64,000 bases of DNA from Polaromonas sp. (GCF_010365105.1 NZ_JAAFGZ010000003.1:1-64000); one strand, 5' to 3'. Numbered from the stretch's first letter, positions 1 to 8,005 are shown. The notes: generated from the letters alone by a model not told the origin. Translations and numbers: made by a program.

Positions 1-30
1 CCGCCCGCCCGCCGCTGGCGAACTTGTGAA

Positions 31-160
31 AATGGGTGGACCGCTTGGACCACCCGGACCACCCCGCATAAACACTAGGCTTCATGCTACAACTTTAATA
101 GCGCTGCTTGGACCATGCCCCGACCACCCCGGACCACCCCGGACCACCCCGGACCACCCC
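31..160. repeat. GGACCACCCC tandem repeats
   Basis: A 10-bp unit GGACCACCCC is repeated. About two units lie near 47-66, and four head-to-tail units lie at 121-160, the first with its leading base changed. The array ends about 40 bp before the first gene. Such short iterated units can be protein-binding iterons or simple slippage products; nothing here separates the two. Confidence 0.75.
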
Positions 161-201
161 TAACCGGCACACGAAGTGCCATTACCTAGAAAGTACACAA
201 C

Positions 202-885
202 ATGCTGCAAAAGTTCCACCCCCTGTTTGATACCCCCCAAGGCCGCGCCCAGCTCGACGCCATTGACGCCCGCCTGGAAACCGCCCTGCGCAAAAACCCA
301 GGGCCTCTGACTGAGGCTGCTGCTTGGTTTGCTTACCGGCAAGAGCGCATTGTCGAGCCCGGAATTGAGGGCCTAATAGGCCCAGCAGCGGTGTATCACT
401 TCGGTGACGTGGTGCGCTACATTGGCAGCGCTGCGGATACCATGGCCGGCCACACCTTCGAAATGCCGACACCCGCAGCAAAGCGCCCGCTGGTGGCGCT
501 TTCCACCTTGGGCAAGGGTTACGGGTGGCGCTACCTGCGGGCGCTTCAGGGCCTACAAGATGCGCTTCATGCCGCTGGCATCAAGCCAGATGCCATCGAA
601 CGTTTTAACGCCGGGTGCAGCCAGTTTGCCAATGAGTTCGAGGCCCAGCTATCTGCAGCGCACTGCGTCAACGCACAGAGTGAAAACCCGAACGCTGCAA
701 TAGAAGCGGTGCGCATGTTTGCCCGCCAAATGTTGGCGGTGTGCGACTGGCTGGAAATGACGCGGGAGAGCGCGGGGGCAATGGAGTTGCGGCGATTACT
801 TGGCGAAGCCATGGAAACGCTTAGCGCACCTGCAAACCTGCCAGAAAAACGCCGCAGCAAGAAACGCAACGATTGGCACTGCTGA
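202..885 (+). CDS. Hypothetical protein, 227 aa
   Basis: I do not recognise this protein. It is soluble, with no signal peptide or membrane segment, and appears mostly helical. The sequence starts MLQKFHPLFDTPQGRAQLDA and ends in a Lys/Arg-rich tail (KRRSKKRNDWHC). It contains one short run of aromatic and glycine residues near residues 95-115. It lies downstream of the GGACCACCCC array and upstream of another unrecognised small gene on the same strand. The setting next to a tRNA-Lys pair suggests cargo of an integrated element. No clear Shine-Dalgarno sequence precedes the ATG, so the start is uncertain. Confidence 0.5.
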   Translation: MLQKFHPLFDTPQGRAQLDAIDARLETALRKNPGPLTEAAAWFAYRQERIVEPGIEGLIGPAAVYHFGDVVRYIGSAADTMAGHTFEMPTPAAKRPLVALSTLGKGYGWRYLRALQGLQDALHAAGIKPDAIERFNAGCSQFANEFEAQLSAAHCVNAQSENPNAAIEAVRMFARQMLAVCDWLEMTRESAGAMELRRLLGEAMETLSAPANLPEKRRSKKRNDWHC

Positions 886-943
886 CAAGCAACCTACAGC
901 GGGTACGCCGGGCAGAATGGGCTGAACCTACAGGATCGATACG

Positions 944-1321
944 ATGCAAAATAAATCCAGCCCGGCAGTTGCTGTTAGCCCCAAGCCTATCCGTACGTTG
1001 AGCCGCCGGTCACCCGAGGACGAGCAGAAACTCGATTGCGCCCTGGCGGCCTTTGGTAGTGCCGTCCAAGCCATAAACCGCAAGGCATACGCAGAACCTA
1101 AGGCACCACCGCACAGCGGCGAAAAGCACCCTACCCGAACCACCCGGGGGAGCCTGACGCAGTACCTTGGGGATGGCACTTATGTTCACTGGTGCATCGT
1201 GCGCCCCATGTCGATGGCTGAGGCTGAGCGCGAAGACAAGCGCGAACGCGAAGTGGCGCTGCAGGTTGCACAACGCGGGCCTGTGGCGCGATTCTTTGCT
1301 TGGCTGGCACATGCCCAATAG
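944..1321 (+). CDS. Hypothetical protein, 125 aa
   Basis: An unrecognised soluble protein. The N-terminal third is low-complexity (Pro/Ser/Arg) and probably disordered. The middle has GSLTQYLGDGTYVHWCIVRP, and the C-terminal half is a charged helix (AEREDKREREVALQVAQR). AGGA lies about 10 nt before the ATG. It converges with the membrane-protein gene that ends at 1351, with a 29-bp gap. It is likely cargo of the same accessory region as its neighbours; no function can be assigned. Confidence 0.5.
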   Translation: MQNKSSPAVAVSPKPIRTLSRRSPEDEQKLDCALAAFGSAVQAINRKAYAEPKAPPHSGEKHPTRTTRGSLTQYLGDGTYVHWCIVRPMSMAEAEREDKREREVALQVAQRGPVARFFAWLAHAQ

Positions 1322-1350
1322 GTGTGCCCGCTGAATGCCAACGGTCAGAT

Positions 1351-2082
1351 TTACACGCTGCGTTGCAATTGTACGGCTCTGGCCCGAATGTACGCGGCAC
1401 GGGTCTTGGCATCGTTTCCGTCGCAGTCGGCATAGAGTCTGGTCCATAGCCCCCGATTCATATTGCCGGACTCAAGCTCAATGTCGATGGTTGCATAGAT
1501 CGAGTCCTCAGTTTTTTCTGGCATGCGTGCTGATGCGGTTGGGGGTTGCGCAACAGGGTCGTGCTTGTGTGTCGCATTTACCCCGCCTAACCGCCATATT
1601 TTTCTGGCAAGAAACCCCAGGAGAGCAATGAAAGTTCCATACAGCAGGCCTATGACCAGTCCAGTTTCCGCTGGCCTTAATCCCCAATCACTGGCTGAGT
1701 CTTTTATGTTGGATAAAAGGCCAGCCCCAAGCAAAAGCGCTAAAAACAAACCCGCAAACAATACTGGCCTGGCGAACCGGCCGAACATGCTGCGCTTTTC
1801 AGTCGCTCCGCCAAGAACGGCAAGCAAAAGAAAACCTGTCCCGAACATCAACACTATGGCGCTTTCCGCACCAAAGCCATTTTGGGGTGTTTGGGGGCGG
1901 GCCTCATCTACCTGAACTAACTGAACAGCAACTGAACTTGCCGGCACCTTTTCATGGCCGCGCATGATGGGGTCATCGCCGCGCAGCAGGTTTTTAAACC
2001 CATAGGGGTCATCTACGTCTGGAGCGGCAGCAGCTCTGCCATTTAGCGTAGGCGTAGAGTTCATTGCAGTGGCGTAACGCAT
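1351..2082 (-). CDS. Hypothetical inner-membrane protein, 243 aa
   Basis: The protein has a soluble N-terminal segment of about 70 residues, then three hydrophobic helices (roughly residues 74-92, 104-122 and 139-160), then a soluble C-terminal region. The C-terminus (LWTRLYADCDGNDAKTRAAY followed by IRARAVQL) resembles a short helical motif found at the ends of several zinc-ribbon or membrane proteins, whose role I do not know. AGAAG about 9 nt upstream supports the first ATG; a second ATG six codons later has no such signal. Its function is unknown. It is the only minus-strand gene in the accessory block. Confidence 0.5.
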   Translation of the reverse strand: MRYATAMNSTPTLNGRAAAAPDVDDPYGFKNLLRGDDPIMRGHEKVPASSVAVQLVQVDEARPQTPQNGFGAESAIVLMFGTGFLLLAVLGGATEKRSMFGRFARPVLFAGLFLALLLGAGLLSNIKDSASDWGLRPAETGLVIGLLYGTFIALLGFLARKIWRLGGVNATHKHDPVAQPPTASARMPEKTEDSIYATIDIELESGNMNRGLWTRLYADCDGNDAKTRAAYIRARAVQLQRSV

Positions 2083-2407
2083 TGGATGTACTTCTTTTTG
2101 GAGCGATCGAGTAATTTACTTTACACCCAGTTACTTACGGAATTGACAGTGTGCCGTCGGTACAGAGCGGCATCTCAGACTAGGGGGGGCGCCTCCGCCT
2201 CTTTTCCCTAGCCCCGGGGGGTGGTACCCGCTTTTTGTCAGTTTTTGTGAAAGTTTGAAGGGTCCGGTCAACGCAAGCAAGAGTACGGCGCAACACTTAA
2301 ACACGCGTACTGAAGTAATTATTTCAGTTTTACTGTAATGTATGGTTTATCAAACTATGAACTACTGTTAAATACAGGCCTCATTCACTTACTTTTGGAG
2401 CTTCGAA
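2083..2407. other. Intergenic region between divergent accessory genes
   Basis: This 325-bp non-coding stretch lies between divergent genes. It holds an imperfect hairpin with arms CTAGGG (2180-2185) and CCCTAG (2206-2211), and an AT-rich segment at about 2305-2400 that is the likely promoter region of the 2408 gene. A separate 20-bp palindrome is listed below. I see no RNA gene. Confidence 0.5.
2309..2328. promoter_or_regulatory. 20-bp near-perfect palindrome, candidate operator
   Basis: ACTGAAGTAATTATTTCAGT is its own reverse complement except for one mismatched pair. It lies about 80 bp upstream of the gene at 2408, inside the AT-rich promoter-like stretch. Its size and symmetry fit a homodimeric repressor site. 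I cannot assign a regulator. Confidence 0.4.
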
Positions 2408-2788
2408 ATGACCCATGCCTGCAGCACCGTCGTAGATATTGCCGTCAGCCTTCACAGTTGGAGTTCTTTTTACAGTGCTGAACTGTGGTATGCAGAGCTT
2501 GCGAAGAAGTGCACCGGTTCGCGGGTCACTATGGCCGAATTAGCTTACGTGCTTGATGGCCGCCCGGCACGGATCACTATGGCCGAATTAGATTACGTGC
2601 TTGATGGCCGCCCGGCATGGGTTACCGCCGACATACTTGATGGCCTCATTAAAGAAGACATGCCTCAATGCTGGTTTGACATTGATGCCTTACTGCAAGA
2701 CGCATGGAACAGCGGAAACCCCGTGCTCAAAACTGCAGCCGACAAGTGCGATGCCCTGCAATGGCGCTACATGGCGTTAGCACACTGA
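2408..2788 (+). CDS. Hypothetical protein with internal 16-residue duplication, 126 aa
   Basis: An unrecognised small acidic protein. Residues about 40-70 consist of two near-identical 16-residue units containing TMAELAYVLDGRPA and TMAELDYVLDGRPA, from a 48-bp in-frame tandem duplication at 2526-2621. The DNA copies are almost identical at silent positions too, so the duplication looks recent. TTGGAG about 8 nt before the ATG supports the start. It is followed after 12 bp by the next gene, so the two are probably co-transcribed. Confidence 0.5.
   Translation: MTHACSTVVDIAVSLHSWSSFYSAELWYAELAKKCTGSRVTMAELAYVLDGRPARITMAELDYVLDGRPAWVTADILDGLIKEDMPQCWFDIDALLQDAWNSGNPVLKTAADKCDALQWRYMALAH
2526..2621 (+). 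repeat. 48-bp in-frame tandem duplication
   Basis: The unit beginning TCACTATGGCCGAATTAG occurs at 2526 and again at 2574, a period of 48 bp with only a few differences. It lies wholly inside the 2408-2788 gene and keeps the reading frame. Confidence 0.85.
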
Positions 2789-2800
2789 CCACCCAGCACC

Positions 2801-3121
2801 ATGCCCATAGATCAATTACATCAGTCGCGCAAGCTGACCGACACAGAGCAAGCCGACCTGATACGCCGGGCGCTGACCGCTTGGCACAGTGCAGGCGACG
2901 CAGTGCCACCAGAGGCCGCCCGTGAGCCCGTAGCGGGCCGCACGGCTACCAAGGCACAAAAAGCCCCCGACGACGGTACAGAGCCCCATCTGCTGCACTT
3001 TGTAGTGGTTCACGCTGGGCTGCATATCCTGGCGGTGTACCGGGTCCGGCAGGTCAATGAATACTTCATGCTTCGCCGGATGGTGAGGCCACCCAAGGAC
3101 TTGGTACGGCTGAAGGGGTGA
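2801..3121 (+). CDS. Hypothetical protein, 106 aa
   Basis: An unrecognised small soluble protein. It has an N-terminal helix (ADLIRRALTAWHSAGD), a Lys/Ala-rich linker and a C-terminal hydrophobic strand region (HLLHFVVVHAGLHILAVYRV) ending RPPKDLVRLKG. It follows the 2408 gene by 12 bp and is followed by a terminator-like hairpin at 3139-3165, so it appears to be the last gene of the accessory region before the tRNA pair. Confidence 0.45.
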   Translation: MPIDQLHQSRKLTDTEQADLIRRALTAWHSAGDAVPPEAAREPVAGRTATKAQKAPDDGTEPHLLHFVVVHAGLHILAVYRVRQVNEYFMLRRMVRPPKDLVRLKG

Positions 3122-3138
3122 CCTGTGACGCTACTGAC

Positions 3139-3165
3139 AACCCAGCCCGACCCGATGGGTTTTTT
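3139..3165 (+). terminator. Rho-independent terminator after the 2801 gene
   Basis: AACCCA (3139-3144) pairs with TGGGTT (3156-3161) around an 11-nt loop, and a T-rich run follows directly. It lies 18 bp past the stop codon. The stem is short, so termination may be partial. Confidence 0.45.
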
Positions 3166-3180
3166 GTTGCCTGATGCGTT

Positions 3181-3239
3181 TGGCTACATGCTGGCTACAC
3201 GGTACAAAACCCGGTACCGGTGGCTACATGGTGGCTACA
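3181..3239. repeat. Four ordered TGGCTACA direct repeats, possible integrase arm sites
   Basis: TGGCTACA occurs at 3181, 3192, 3221 and 3232: two pairs, each with 11-bp internal spacing, and 40 bp between pairs. The inter-pair segment carries GGTAC twice. The block lies about 80 bp from the 3' end of tRNA-Lys, the usual integration target of tyrosine recombinases. Short ordered direct repeats beside a tRNA 3' end are typical arm-type integrase sites. This role is inferred; no integrase gene is visible in the window. Confidence 0.45.
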
Positions 3240-3261
3240 TGAGAAATTTAAGGCGGAAATT

Positions 3262-3299
3262 AAAAAGCCCCGTGCTATCAATTAAGTAGCTGTGGGGCT
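3262..3299 (-). terminator. Terminator of the tRNA-Lys pair
   Basis: Read on the minus strand, AGCCCC (3299-3294) and GGGGCT (3271-3266) form a stem followed by a T-run (3266-3262). It lies 22 bp beyond the 3' end of the second tRNA. Its loop contains a copy of the GCTA-N9-TAGC repeat. Confidence 0.6.
3274..3290 (+). repeat. GCTA-N9-TAGC element, copy 1
   Basis: GCTA, an AT-rich 9-nt spacer (TCAATTAAG), then TAGC followed by TG. It belongs to the nine-copy intergenic family in this window and sits in the loop of the tRNA terminator. Confidence 0.7.
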
Positions 3300-3320
3300 A
3301 GTGCCTATAAGGCTTTCGGC

Positions 3321-3396
3321 TGGTGGGTTCTGCGAGATTCGAACTCGCGACCTACGGATTAAGAGTCCGCTGCTCTACCAGCTGAGCTAAGAACCC
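3321..3396 (-). tRNA. tRNA-Lys (anticodon CTT)
   Basis: A 76-nt cloverleaf read on the minus strand. The acceptor arms are GGGTTCT and AGAACCC, the D-arm is GCTCAGCTGGTAGAGC, the anticodon loop is CTCTTAA (anticodon CTT), and the T-arm is GCGAGTTCGAATCTCGC. The CCA end is encoded. It lies 10 bp downstream of a second tRNA-Lys, so the two are probably one transcript. Its 3' end faces the accessory region. Confidence 0.95.
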
Positions 3397-3406
3397 AAAT
3401 AAAATT

Positions 3407-3482
3407 TGGTGGGACGTGCGGGGGTCGAACCCACGACAAACGGATTAAAAGTCCGCTGCTCTACCAACTGAGCTAACGTCCC
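3407..3482 (-). tRNA. tRNA-Lys (anticodon TTT)
   Basis: A 76-nt cloverleaf on the minus strand. The acceptor arms are GGGACGT and ACGTCCC, the D-arm is GCTCAGTTGGTAGAGC, the anticodon loop is CTTTTAA (anticodon TTT), and the T-arm is CGTGGGTTCGACCCCCG. CCA is encoded. With the CTT gene it covers both lysine codons. Confidence 0.95.
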
Positions 3483-3558
3483 AAGTTTTTCATCTTGGTG
3501 TTACTGTGCATTTACAGTACAGCCTCAAATTATAACGTTCTTTAAACCGCTTTCTGAA

Positions 3559-4398
3559 TCAACCAGCAATTTTGTTAAGTATCCAGCCGGCAGCACACAT
3601 TCCAAAGGTCGAAGTCACGCTAACAGTAGAACCATATCCATGACAATTCAGGCTTCCGTCAGATTGTGCCTGCAGCGCCGTGGACAGACCCTCGTTTTCT
3701 GAACTGTTGATGGAATGATCTATGACACTTCCTGCAACTGAAGGCCTCGTGATCGGTTCGCGGCTAAACACACACACCACTTTCATCTTCCCAGTGCGCG
3801 CTGCCTTGTGATCTTTGCGCAAGCGTGAACGGATTTGCGCCAGCAAAGGGTCGTGTGTTACTGCCGATAGGTCTTCAATATCGACTTGGTGAGCAAGCCG
3901 CTTTCCCCCTGCTGCCCCGACGCTGATCAAACAAGCTTGATTCTTCAGTGCCCAAGCTGCCAGCGCAGTTTTTGCCTTTACCTGGTCACAGGCATCAATA
4001 AAAGCCGTTTTGCTGCCATCGGTTTGAAGATCAACACAAACAATATCAGGCCAGTTTTCCGCATCGACGAATTCCTCAATACAGTCAACCTGGCATATCG
4101 GATTGATATGCGCAATACGTTCCCGCATGGCTTGTACCTTTGACTGCCCAAAGGTGGTGTCGAGCGCATGAACCTGTCGATTGATGTTGGACTCAGAAAT
4201 ATGATCCAGGTCAATCAATGTCAGGCGAGCCACGCCGCTGCGCGCCAAGGCCTCTGCAGCCCATGATCCGACGCCGCCCAAGCCTACAACAACAACGTGT
4301 GCTGTCCTGATACGCGCAGCACCGGCAACCCCATAAAGACGAGCAAGTCCTCCAAAGCGACGTTCAACGTCTATGTCAATCAAGCAGGACTGGTCCAT
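3559..4398 (-). CDS. tcdA: tRNA threonylcarbamoyladenosine dehydratase (TcdA/YgdL)
   Basis: An E1-like ThiF-family ATP-dependent enzyme that cyclises the t6A37 modification of ANN-decoding tRNAs to ct6A in the cytoplasm. The 279 residues match the usual length. Residues about 38-55 carry the nucleotide-binding glycine loop (GLGGVGSWAAEALARSG), followed by LTLIDLDHISESNINRQ, which is diagnostic for the YgdL subfamily. The C-terminal half has the AGKRLAHQVDIEDLS-type segment and a long basic helix. It is the last gene of a minus-strand series after cpoB, with a gap of about 100 bp. tRNA-Lys, a t6A-modified tRNA, happens to be the neighbour. Confidence 0.9.
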   Translation of the reverse strand: MDQSCLIDIDVERRFGGLARLYGVAGAARIRTAHVVVVGLGGVGSWAAEALARSGVARLTLIDLDHISESNINRQVHALDTTFGQSKVQAMRERIAHINPICQVDCIEEFVDAENWPDIVCVDLQTDGSKTAFIDACDQVKAKTALAAWALKNQACLISVGAAGGKRLAHQVDIEDLSAVTHDPLLAQIRSRLRKDHKAARTGKMKVVCVFSREPITRPSVAGSVIDHSINSSENEGLSTALQAQSDGSLNCHGYGSTVSVTSTFGMCAAGWILNKIAG

Positions 4399-4501
4399 CG
4401 TTTTTTTTCTTTATAAAGGCCCGGCATCAAGATGAATCAAGGCAGCAATTACACGAAACTGCCGTCAACTCAAAAGAAAATCGCTCCCCATAAATGAGTT
4501 G

Positions 4502-5263
4502 TTACTTGAGCTTCACAAGTCGCTCTTTGGCAGCAGAAGCAGCTTCGGACTGTGGAAAGGAAGCAATAAGCTCTTCCAGGGTTTTGCGTGCGGACTTGAC
4601 ATCTTTCAGTTCGACCTGGCAGTTGGCCATTGACAAAAGAGCCTCAGGCGCCCGAGGGTGCTGCGGGTCGGAAGTTGCCAGAATGCGAAAGTTTCCTGCT
4701 GCCGCCTTGTAGTCACGCAAGGCATATTGCGCATTGGCCAACCAGAACAAGGACGATGACCTGTAACCGCTTTGCGGAAAACGCTTGAGGAAAGACATGT
4801 AAGCCGTCTGGGCAGCAGCAAAATCACCTTTTCGTAGATGGGCAAGGGCAGCTTCGAATTCCTGCTTTTCAGCAGGATCAGCCTCAAAATCCCGACCATC
4901 TACAGACACCTTGCCTGGTTCGACCTTTCGAAGGCGCTCTTCAACACCTTGGGCTACGTCTTTTTGCGAGCGCTGCACATCGGAAATTCCACGTGTCAGC
5001 TGTTCGTTTTGTCCACGCAACACAGCCATTTCGCTACGCAATGATTCGATTTGATTGGACAGGTCCAGCAAGCTGCGTCGAAGCTGCACATTCTCTTCGT
5101 TGCCTCTTCGAAGCTCTTCGGTGGTGCGCAGCTGCGAAGCTTCAACCTTTTGCCGCAAATCAAGAATTGCCCTGCGAGCATCGTCGTCTTCAAACAAAGC
5201 CGCGCTGGCATTGAAGGCGATCATGCACGCCACCACAGCAGAAAAAACTCTGGTTATGTTCAC
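4502..5263 (-). CDS. cpoB: Tol-Pal system protein CpoB (YbgF)
   Basis: A periplasmic coordinator of peptidoglycan synthesis and outer-membrane constriction that works with TolA and PBP1B. The order in 253 residues is: signal peptide (about 1-21, ending FNASA), an N-terminal trimerising coiled coil rich in Leu/Arg/Glu (about 30-110), a linker, and C-terminal TPR repeats (about 130-250; typical segments QTAYMSFLKRFPQSGYRSSS and RILATSDPQHPRAPEALLSM). The gene starts 15 bp after the pal stop codon, so it is translated from the same transcript, as in the classical tol-pal operon. Confidence 0.92.
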   Translation of the reverse strand: MNITRVFSAVVACMIAFNASAALFEDDDARRAILDLRQKVEASQLRTTEELRRGNEENVQLRRSLLDLSNQIESLRSEMAVLRGQNEQLTRGISDVQRSQKDVAQGVEERLRKVEPGKVSVDGRDFEADPAEKQEFEAALAHLRKGDFAAAQTAYMSFLKRFPQSGYRSSSLFWLANAQYALRDYKAAAGNFRILATSDPQHPRAPEALLSMANCQVELKDVKSARKTLEELIASFPQSEAASAAKERLVKLK

Positions 5264-5278
5264 CGTTGCTTCGCCAGG

Positions 5279-5818
5279 TTAGCGGTAGTTGAGTTCAGCA
5301 CGGCGATTTCGCGCCATGGATTCCTGATCGAATCCAGCAACGGCAGGCTTTTCTTTGCCGAAACTGACGGCTTCAACCTGCGAGTCCGTGACACCCAGCA
5401 AACCGAGCGCACGACGTACAGCCTCAGCGCGCTTCTGACCCAAGGCCAGGTTGTATTCTCTGCCACCGCTTTCGTCGGTATGCCCCTCAATGGCCATACG
5501 GCGCGACTTGTTGGCGTTCAGGTATCTTCCATGCGCTTCGATGACGCTCTGAAACTCGGGTTTGACCACAAAGCTGTCGAAATCGAAATAAATGATCCTT
5601 GCTGTATTGGCAGGACCCGCCACCGAGGCATCGGATGCACCAATCTGTACGGGCGCAACGCCCCTGGCTGCAGCCGCTGCGGCATCGGCATCGGCCTGAG
5701 ATGAACTGGCGGATCTGTCTTCGACTGGAACGTCCTGCAGTTTGACATTGGAGCCACAAGCCACCAGTGCGGTTGCCAGGACAAGATACGAAATGATGGA
5801 AGAAAAAAAGCGTTTCAT
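5279..5818 (-). CDS. pal: Peptidoglycan-associated lipoprotein Pal
   Basis: An outer-membrane lipoprotein that binds diaminopimelate in peptidoglycan and TolB. The signal peptide ends in a lipobox (LVAC at residues 18-21), giving a lipidated Cys21. A short disordered Ala/Ser linker follows, then an OmpA-like domain (about 70-178) with the hallmark IYFDFDSF, EGHTDESGGREYNLALGQKR and ending NRRAEL. The length of 179 is normal. It lies 40 bp after tolB and 15 bp before cpoB. Confidence 0.95.
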   Translation of the reverse strand: MKRFFSSIISYLVLATALVACGSNVKLQDVPVEDRSASSSQADADAAAAAARGVAPVQIGASDASVAGPANTARIIYFDFDSFVVKPEFQSVIEAHGRYLNANKSRRMAIEGHTDESGGREYNLALGQKRAEAVRRALGLLGVTDSQVEAVSFGKEKPAVAGFDQESMARNRRAELNYR

Positions 5819-5858
5819 TGATTACCCCTGCTAAAGAAAATAGATCCGGAATTATTGC

Positions 5859-7148
5859 CTATCGCTGGAAGGGTCCCCAGTCAGGCTCGCGGATGTCACC
5901 GCCTGCGCCTGACAGACGCGCTTTTATCTTGCCATCAAGCGTCGTGGTCATTAACGCCTCTTTGCCCTGTTGCTGCGTTGCGTAAACAATCAACCGGCTG
6001 TTGGGCGCAAAGCTGGGACTTTCGTCCGCAGAGGTGTCCGTGATGGCCGTGGTTGTTCCGCTCGCGAGTTCCATGACATGCAGCTTGAACCCGCCACCAA
6101 TCCTTGAGATAAATGCCAGCCATCGACCGTCAGGACTGAGGGCCGGTGAAATGTTGTAATTGCCGGTAAACGTCACACGATCGGCATTTCCACCGGCAGG
6201 GTTCATGCGGTAGATCTGCGGAGAGCCGCCTCGGTCGCTGACGAAATAGATCGTACGTCCATCAGGGGAAAATGCAGGCTCGGTGTCGATGCTGGAGCTC
6301 TGGGTCAACCGCTTGGGTTCGCCACCATTGAGCCCCAAGGCGTAAATTTGCGAACCACCCGCCTGGCTGAGTGTGGCGACCAGTTGGCTGCCGTCAGGTG
6401 ACCAGGCAGGAGCGCTGTTGGAGCCGCGAAAGTTCGCCAGAAGGCGCCGCTTTCCAGTGGCTACCTCATGCGAGTAAATCACTGGCTTGCGCGACTCGAA
6501 AGACACATATGCCAGTTGGGCGCCATTGGGCGACCAGGCCGGGGAAATGATGGGCTCAGGACTGGCAAGGGCTGACTGCGCACTTTCTCCATCGGAATCC
6601 GCAACCCATAGCGTATAGCGCTGACCGGCCTTTGTCACATAGGCAATCCGCGTTGAAAAAATGCCTTTTTCACCGGTCAGCTTTTCATACACAAAATCAG
6701 AAACACGATGCGCCGAAAGCCGCAGATCGGATTTTGCGACGGTGTAGCTCTGACCGCCTAGATCCTGCTCACGAACGACATCCCACAAACGGAGGCGAAC
6801 TTCAAATCGCCCGTCGGCAAGCGGTGAAACGCTGCCGGTAACCATGGCATCGGCACCCTTTTGGCGCCAGCTTGCGAGATCAGGGCGGGTATTTTCGTCT
6901 GCCACAACACCCGCGGCATCAACGCCGCGAAACATGCCGCTACGCTCCAGATCGGCCTTGACAATGCTGCCAATTTTTTGGGGCGATTGCGCTTCACCCT
7001 TGAAGGGAGCAACGGCAATGGGTAGCTGGGTCATGCCCACACCCGAGACTTCGACACGAAACTGGGCGAATGCCGGCAACGACAAGAGTGTGCCTGCTGC
7101 CAACAGACTGAAAACAGCCCGGCGCTTTAAGGACGGTGTAATGCTCAT
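5859..7148 (-). CDS. tolB: Tol-Pal system translocation protein TolB
   Basis: A periplasmic beta-propeller protein that links TolA to Pal. The ATG at 7148 is preferred because the protein then starts with a clean signal peptide (MSITPSLKRRAVFSLLAAG, cleavage after LPAFA). A TTG six codons upstream would add only charged residues. The N-terminal domain spans about residues 30-170, then come five WD-like propeller blades with SPDG/SPNG motifs (APAWSPDGSQL, EPAFSPDGRTIYFVSDRGG, SPALSPDGRWLAFIS). It is unusual that the gene directly follows two LPS glycosyltransferase genes instead of tolA; tolQ, tolR and tolA are absent here. Confidence 0.95.
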   Translation of the reverse strand: MSITPSLKRRAVFSLLAAGTLLSLPAFAQFRVEVSGVGMTQLPIAVAPFKGEAQSPQKIGSIVKADLERSGMFRGVDAAGVVADENTRPDLASWRQKGADAMVTGSVSPLADGRFEVRLRLWDVVREQDLGGQSYTVAKSDLRLSAHRVSDFVYEKLTGEKGIFSTRIAYVTKAGQRYTLWVADSDGESAQSALASPEPIISPAWSPNGAQLAYVSFESRKPVIYSHEVATGKRRLLANFRGSNSAPAWSPDGSQLVATLSQAGGSQIYALGLNGGEPKRLTQSSSIDTEPAFSPDGRTIYFVSDRGGSPQIYRMNPAGGNADRVTFTGNYNISPALSPDGRWLAFISRIGGGFKLHVMELASGTTTAITDTSADESPSFAPNSRLIVYATQQQGKEALMTTTLDGKIKARLSGAGGDIREPDWGPFQR

Positions 7149-7162
7149 ATATCGGATTTTTA

Positions 7163-8005
7163 TCAATGTAATTGGGTCAATTTGACGAATGTCGAGGAAT
7201 CGAGTTCCCGAAAACCTTTTTCGGCAAGGATTAAATGGGTTTTCATACGCGACATGACGCGGTTTTTGTTGGCTGACTCACTGTCACGCTTGCTTTCTGG
7301 ATGCCAAAGATGAAAGACCTCGGTCGCCAGGAATCCATTTTTCCTGCGTATTCCGAGATGGCTGAGCCGTAATACAAAATCAGCATCTTCATGGCCCCAG
7401 CCTTCGAACGACTCATCGAATCCATTGACATTCAGAAAATCTTTTTTCCATACGCCGAGGTTGCAGCCACGAATGCCACGCCAGTTGAAGGTCTTTTTTA
7501 CACGCAACACATGCCTGGGCCAGCCCACAAGATGCAATAGTTTGTTGCAATCTCCACGAAGTCTTGCACGCAGCCAGAAGTGAGCGGGCTGGCGGGGCAG
7601 ATCTAGTGCGTTATTGATCACGTCATCTGTCAGGCGCTGGTTCAAAAGCACCCGGCTGCCGTTGACAAAGTGGCCGGCCTCCGCAACACGCTCGTGTTGT
7701 GCCACAAAGTCACGGTTCGGAATGCAGTCGCCGTCAAGGAAGACCAGATACTCGCCTGTAGCATGACTCGCCGCCAGGTTTCGGGCGCGTGAAATGGTAA
7801 ACCCTTCATCCGGATGCCAGACATGAAGAACCGGGCATTCAAAAACAGGACAGCGGGCGAACAGCATCTGCACCTGATCGGGTCGTGAACCGTCGTCAGC
7901 AATGATCACCTGATGCTCTTCATTGCACTGCCGGGCCAGGGAGCGTAAAACAGCCAGCAATGCGTCTGTGCGGTTATAGGTCAGAACAATGAAGCTGATT
8001 TTCAT
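7163..8005 (-). CDS. Family 2 glycosyltransferase with galactosyltransferase-like C-terminus
   Basis: A predicted cytoplasmic GT-A enzyme that transfers a sugar from a nucleotide-sugar, probably in LPS or surface glycan assembly. The N-terminus MKISFIVLTYNRTDALLAVL and VIIADDGS are the GT2 nucleotide-binding elements, and EYLVFLDGDC is the DxD metal site. The C-terminal part GCNLGVWKKDFLNVNGFDES plus EGWGHEDADFVLRL matches the galactosyltransferase C-terminal (Glyco_transf_7C) pattern with its WGxED acid. It overlaps the upstream glycosyltransferase gene by 4 bp (ATGA) and ends 14 bp before tolB, implying one transcript. The sugar substrate is unknown. Confidence 0.85.
   Translation of the reverse strand: MKISFIVLTYNRTDALLAVLRSLARQCNEEHQVIIADDGSRPDQVQMLFARCPVFECPVLHVWHPDEGFTISRARNLAASHATGEYLVFLDGDCIPNRDFVAQHERVAEAGHFVNGSRVLLNQRLTDDVINNALDLPRQPAHFWLRARLRGDCNKLLHLVGWPRHVLRVKKTFNWRGIRGCNLGVWKKDFLNVNGFDESFEGWGHEDADFVLRLSHLGIRRKNGFLATEVFHLWHPESKRDSESANKNRVMSRMKTHLILAEKGFRELDSSTFVKLTQLH

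Noticed and set aside
3181..3239. TGGCTACA repeats as a CRISPR array
   Set aside because: The units are only 8 bp, spacers alternate between very short lengths, and no cas gene is present.
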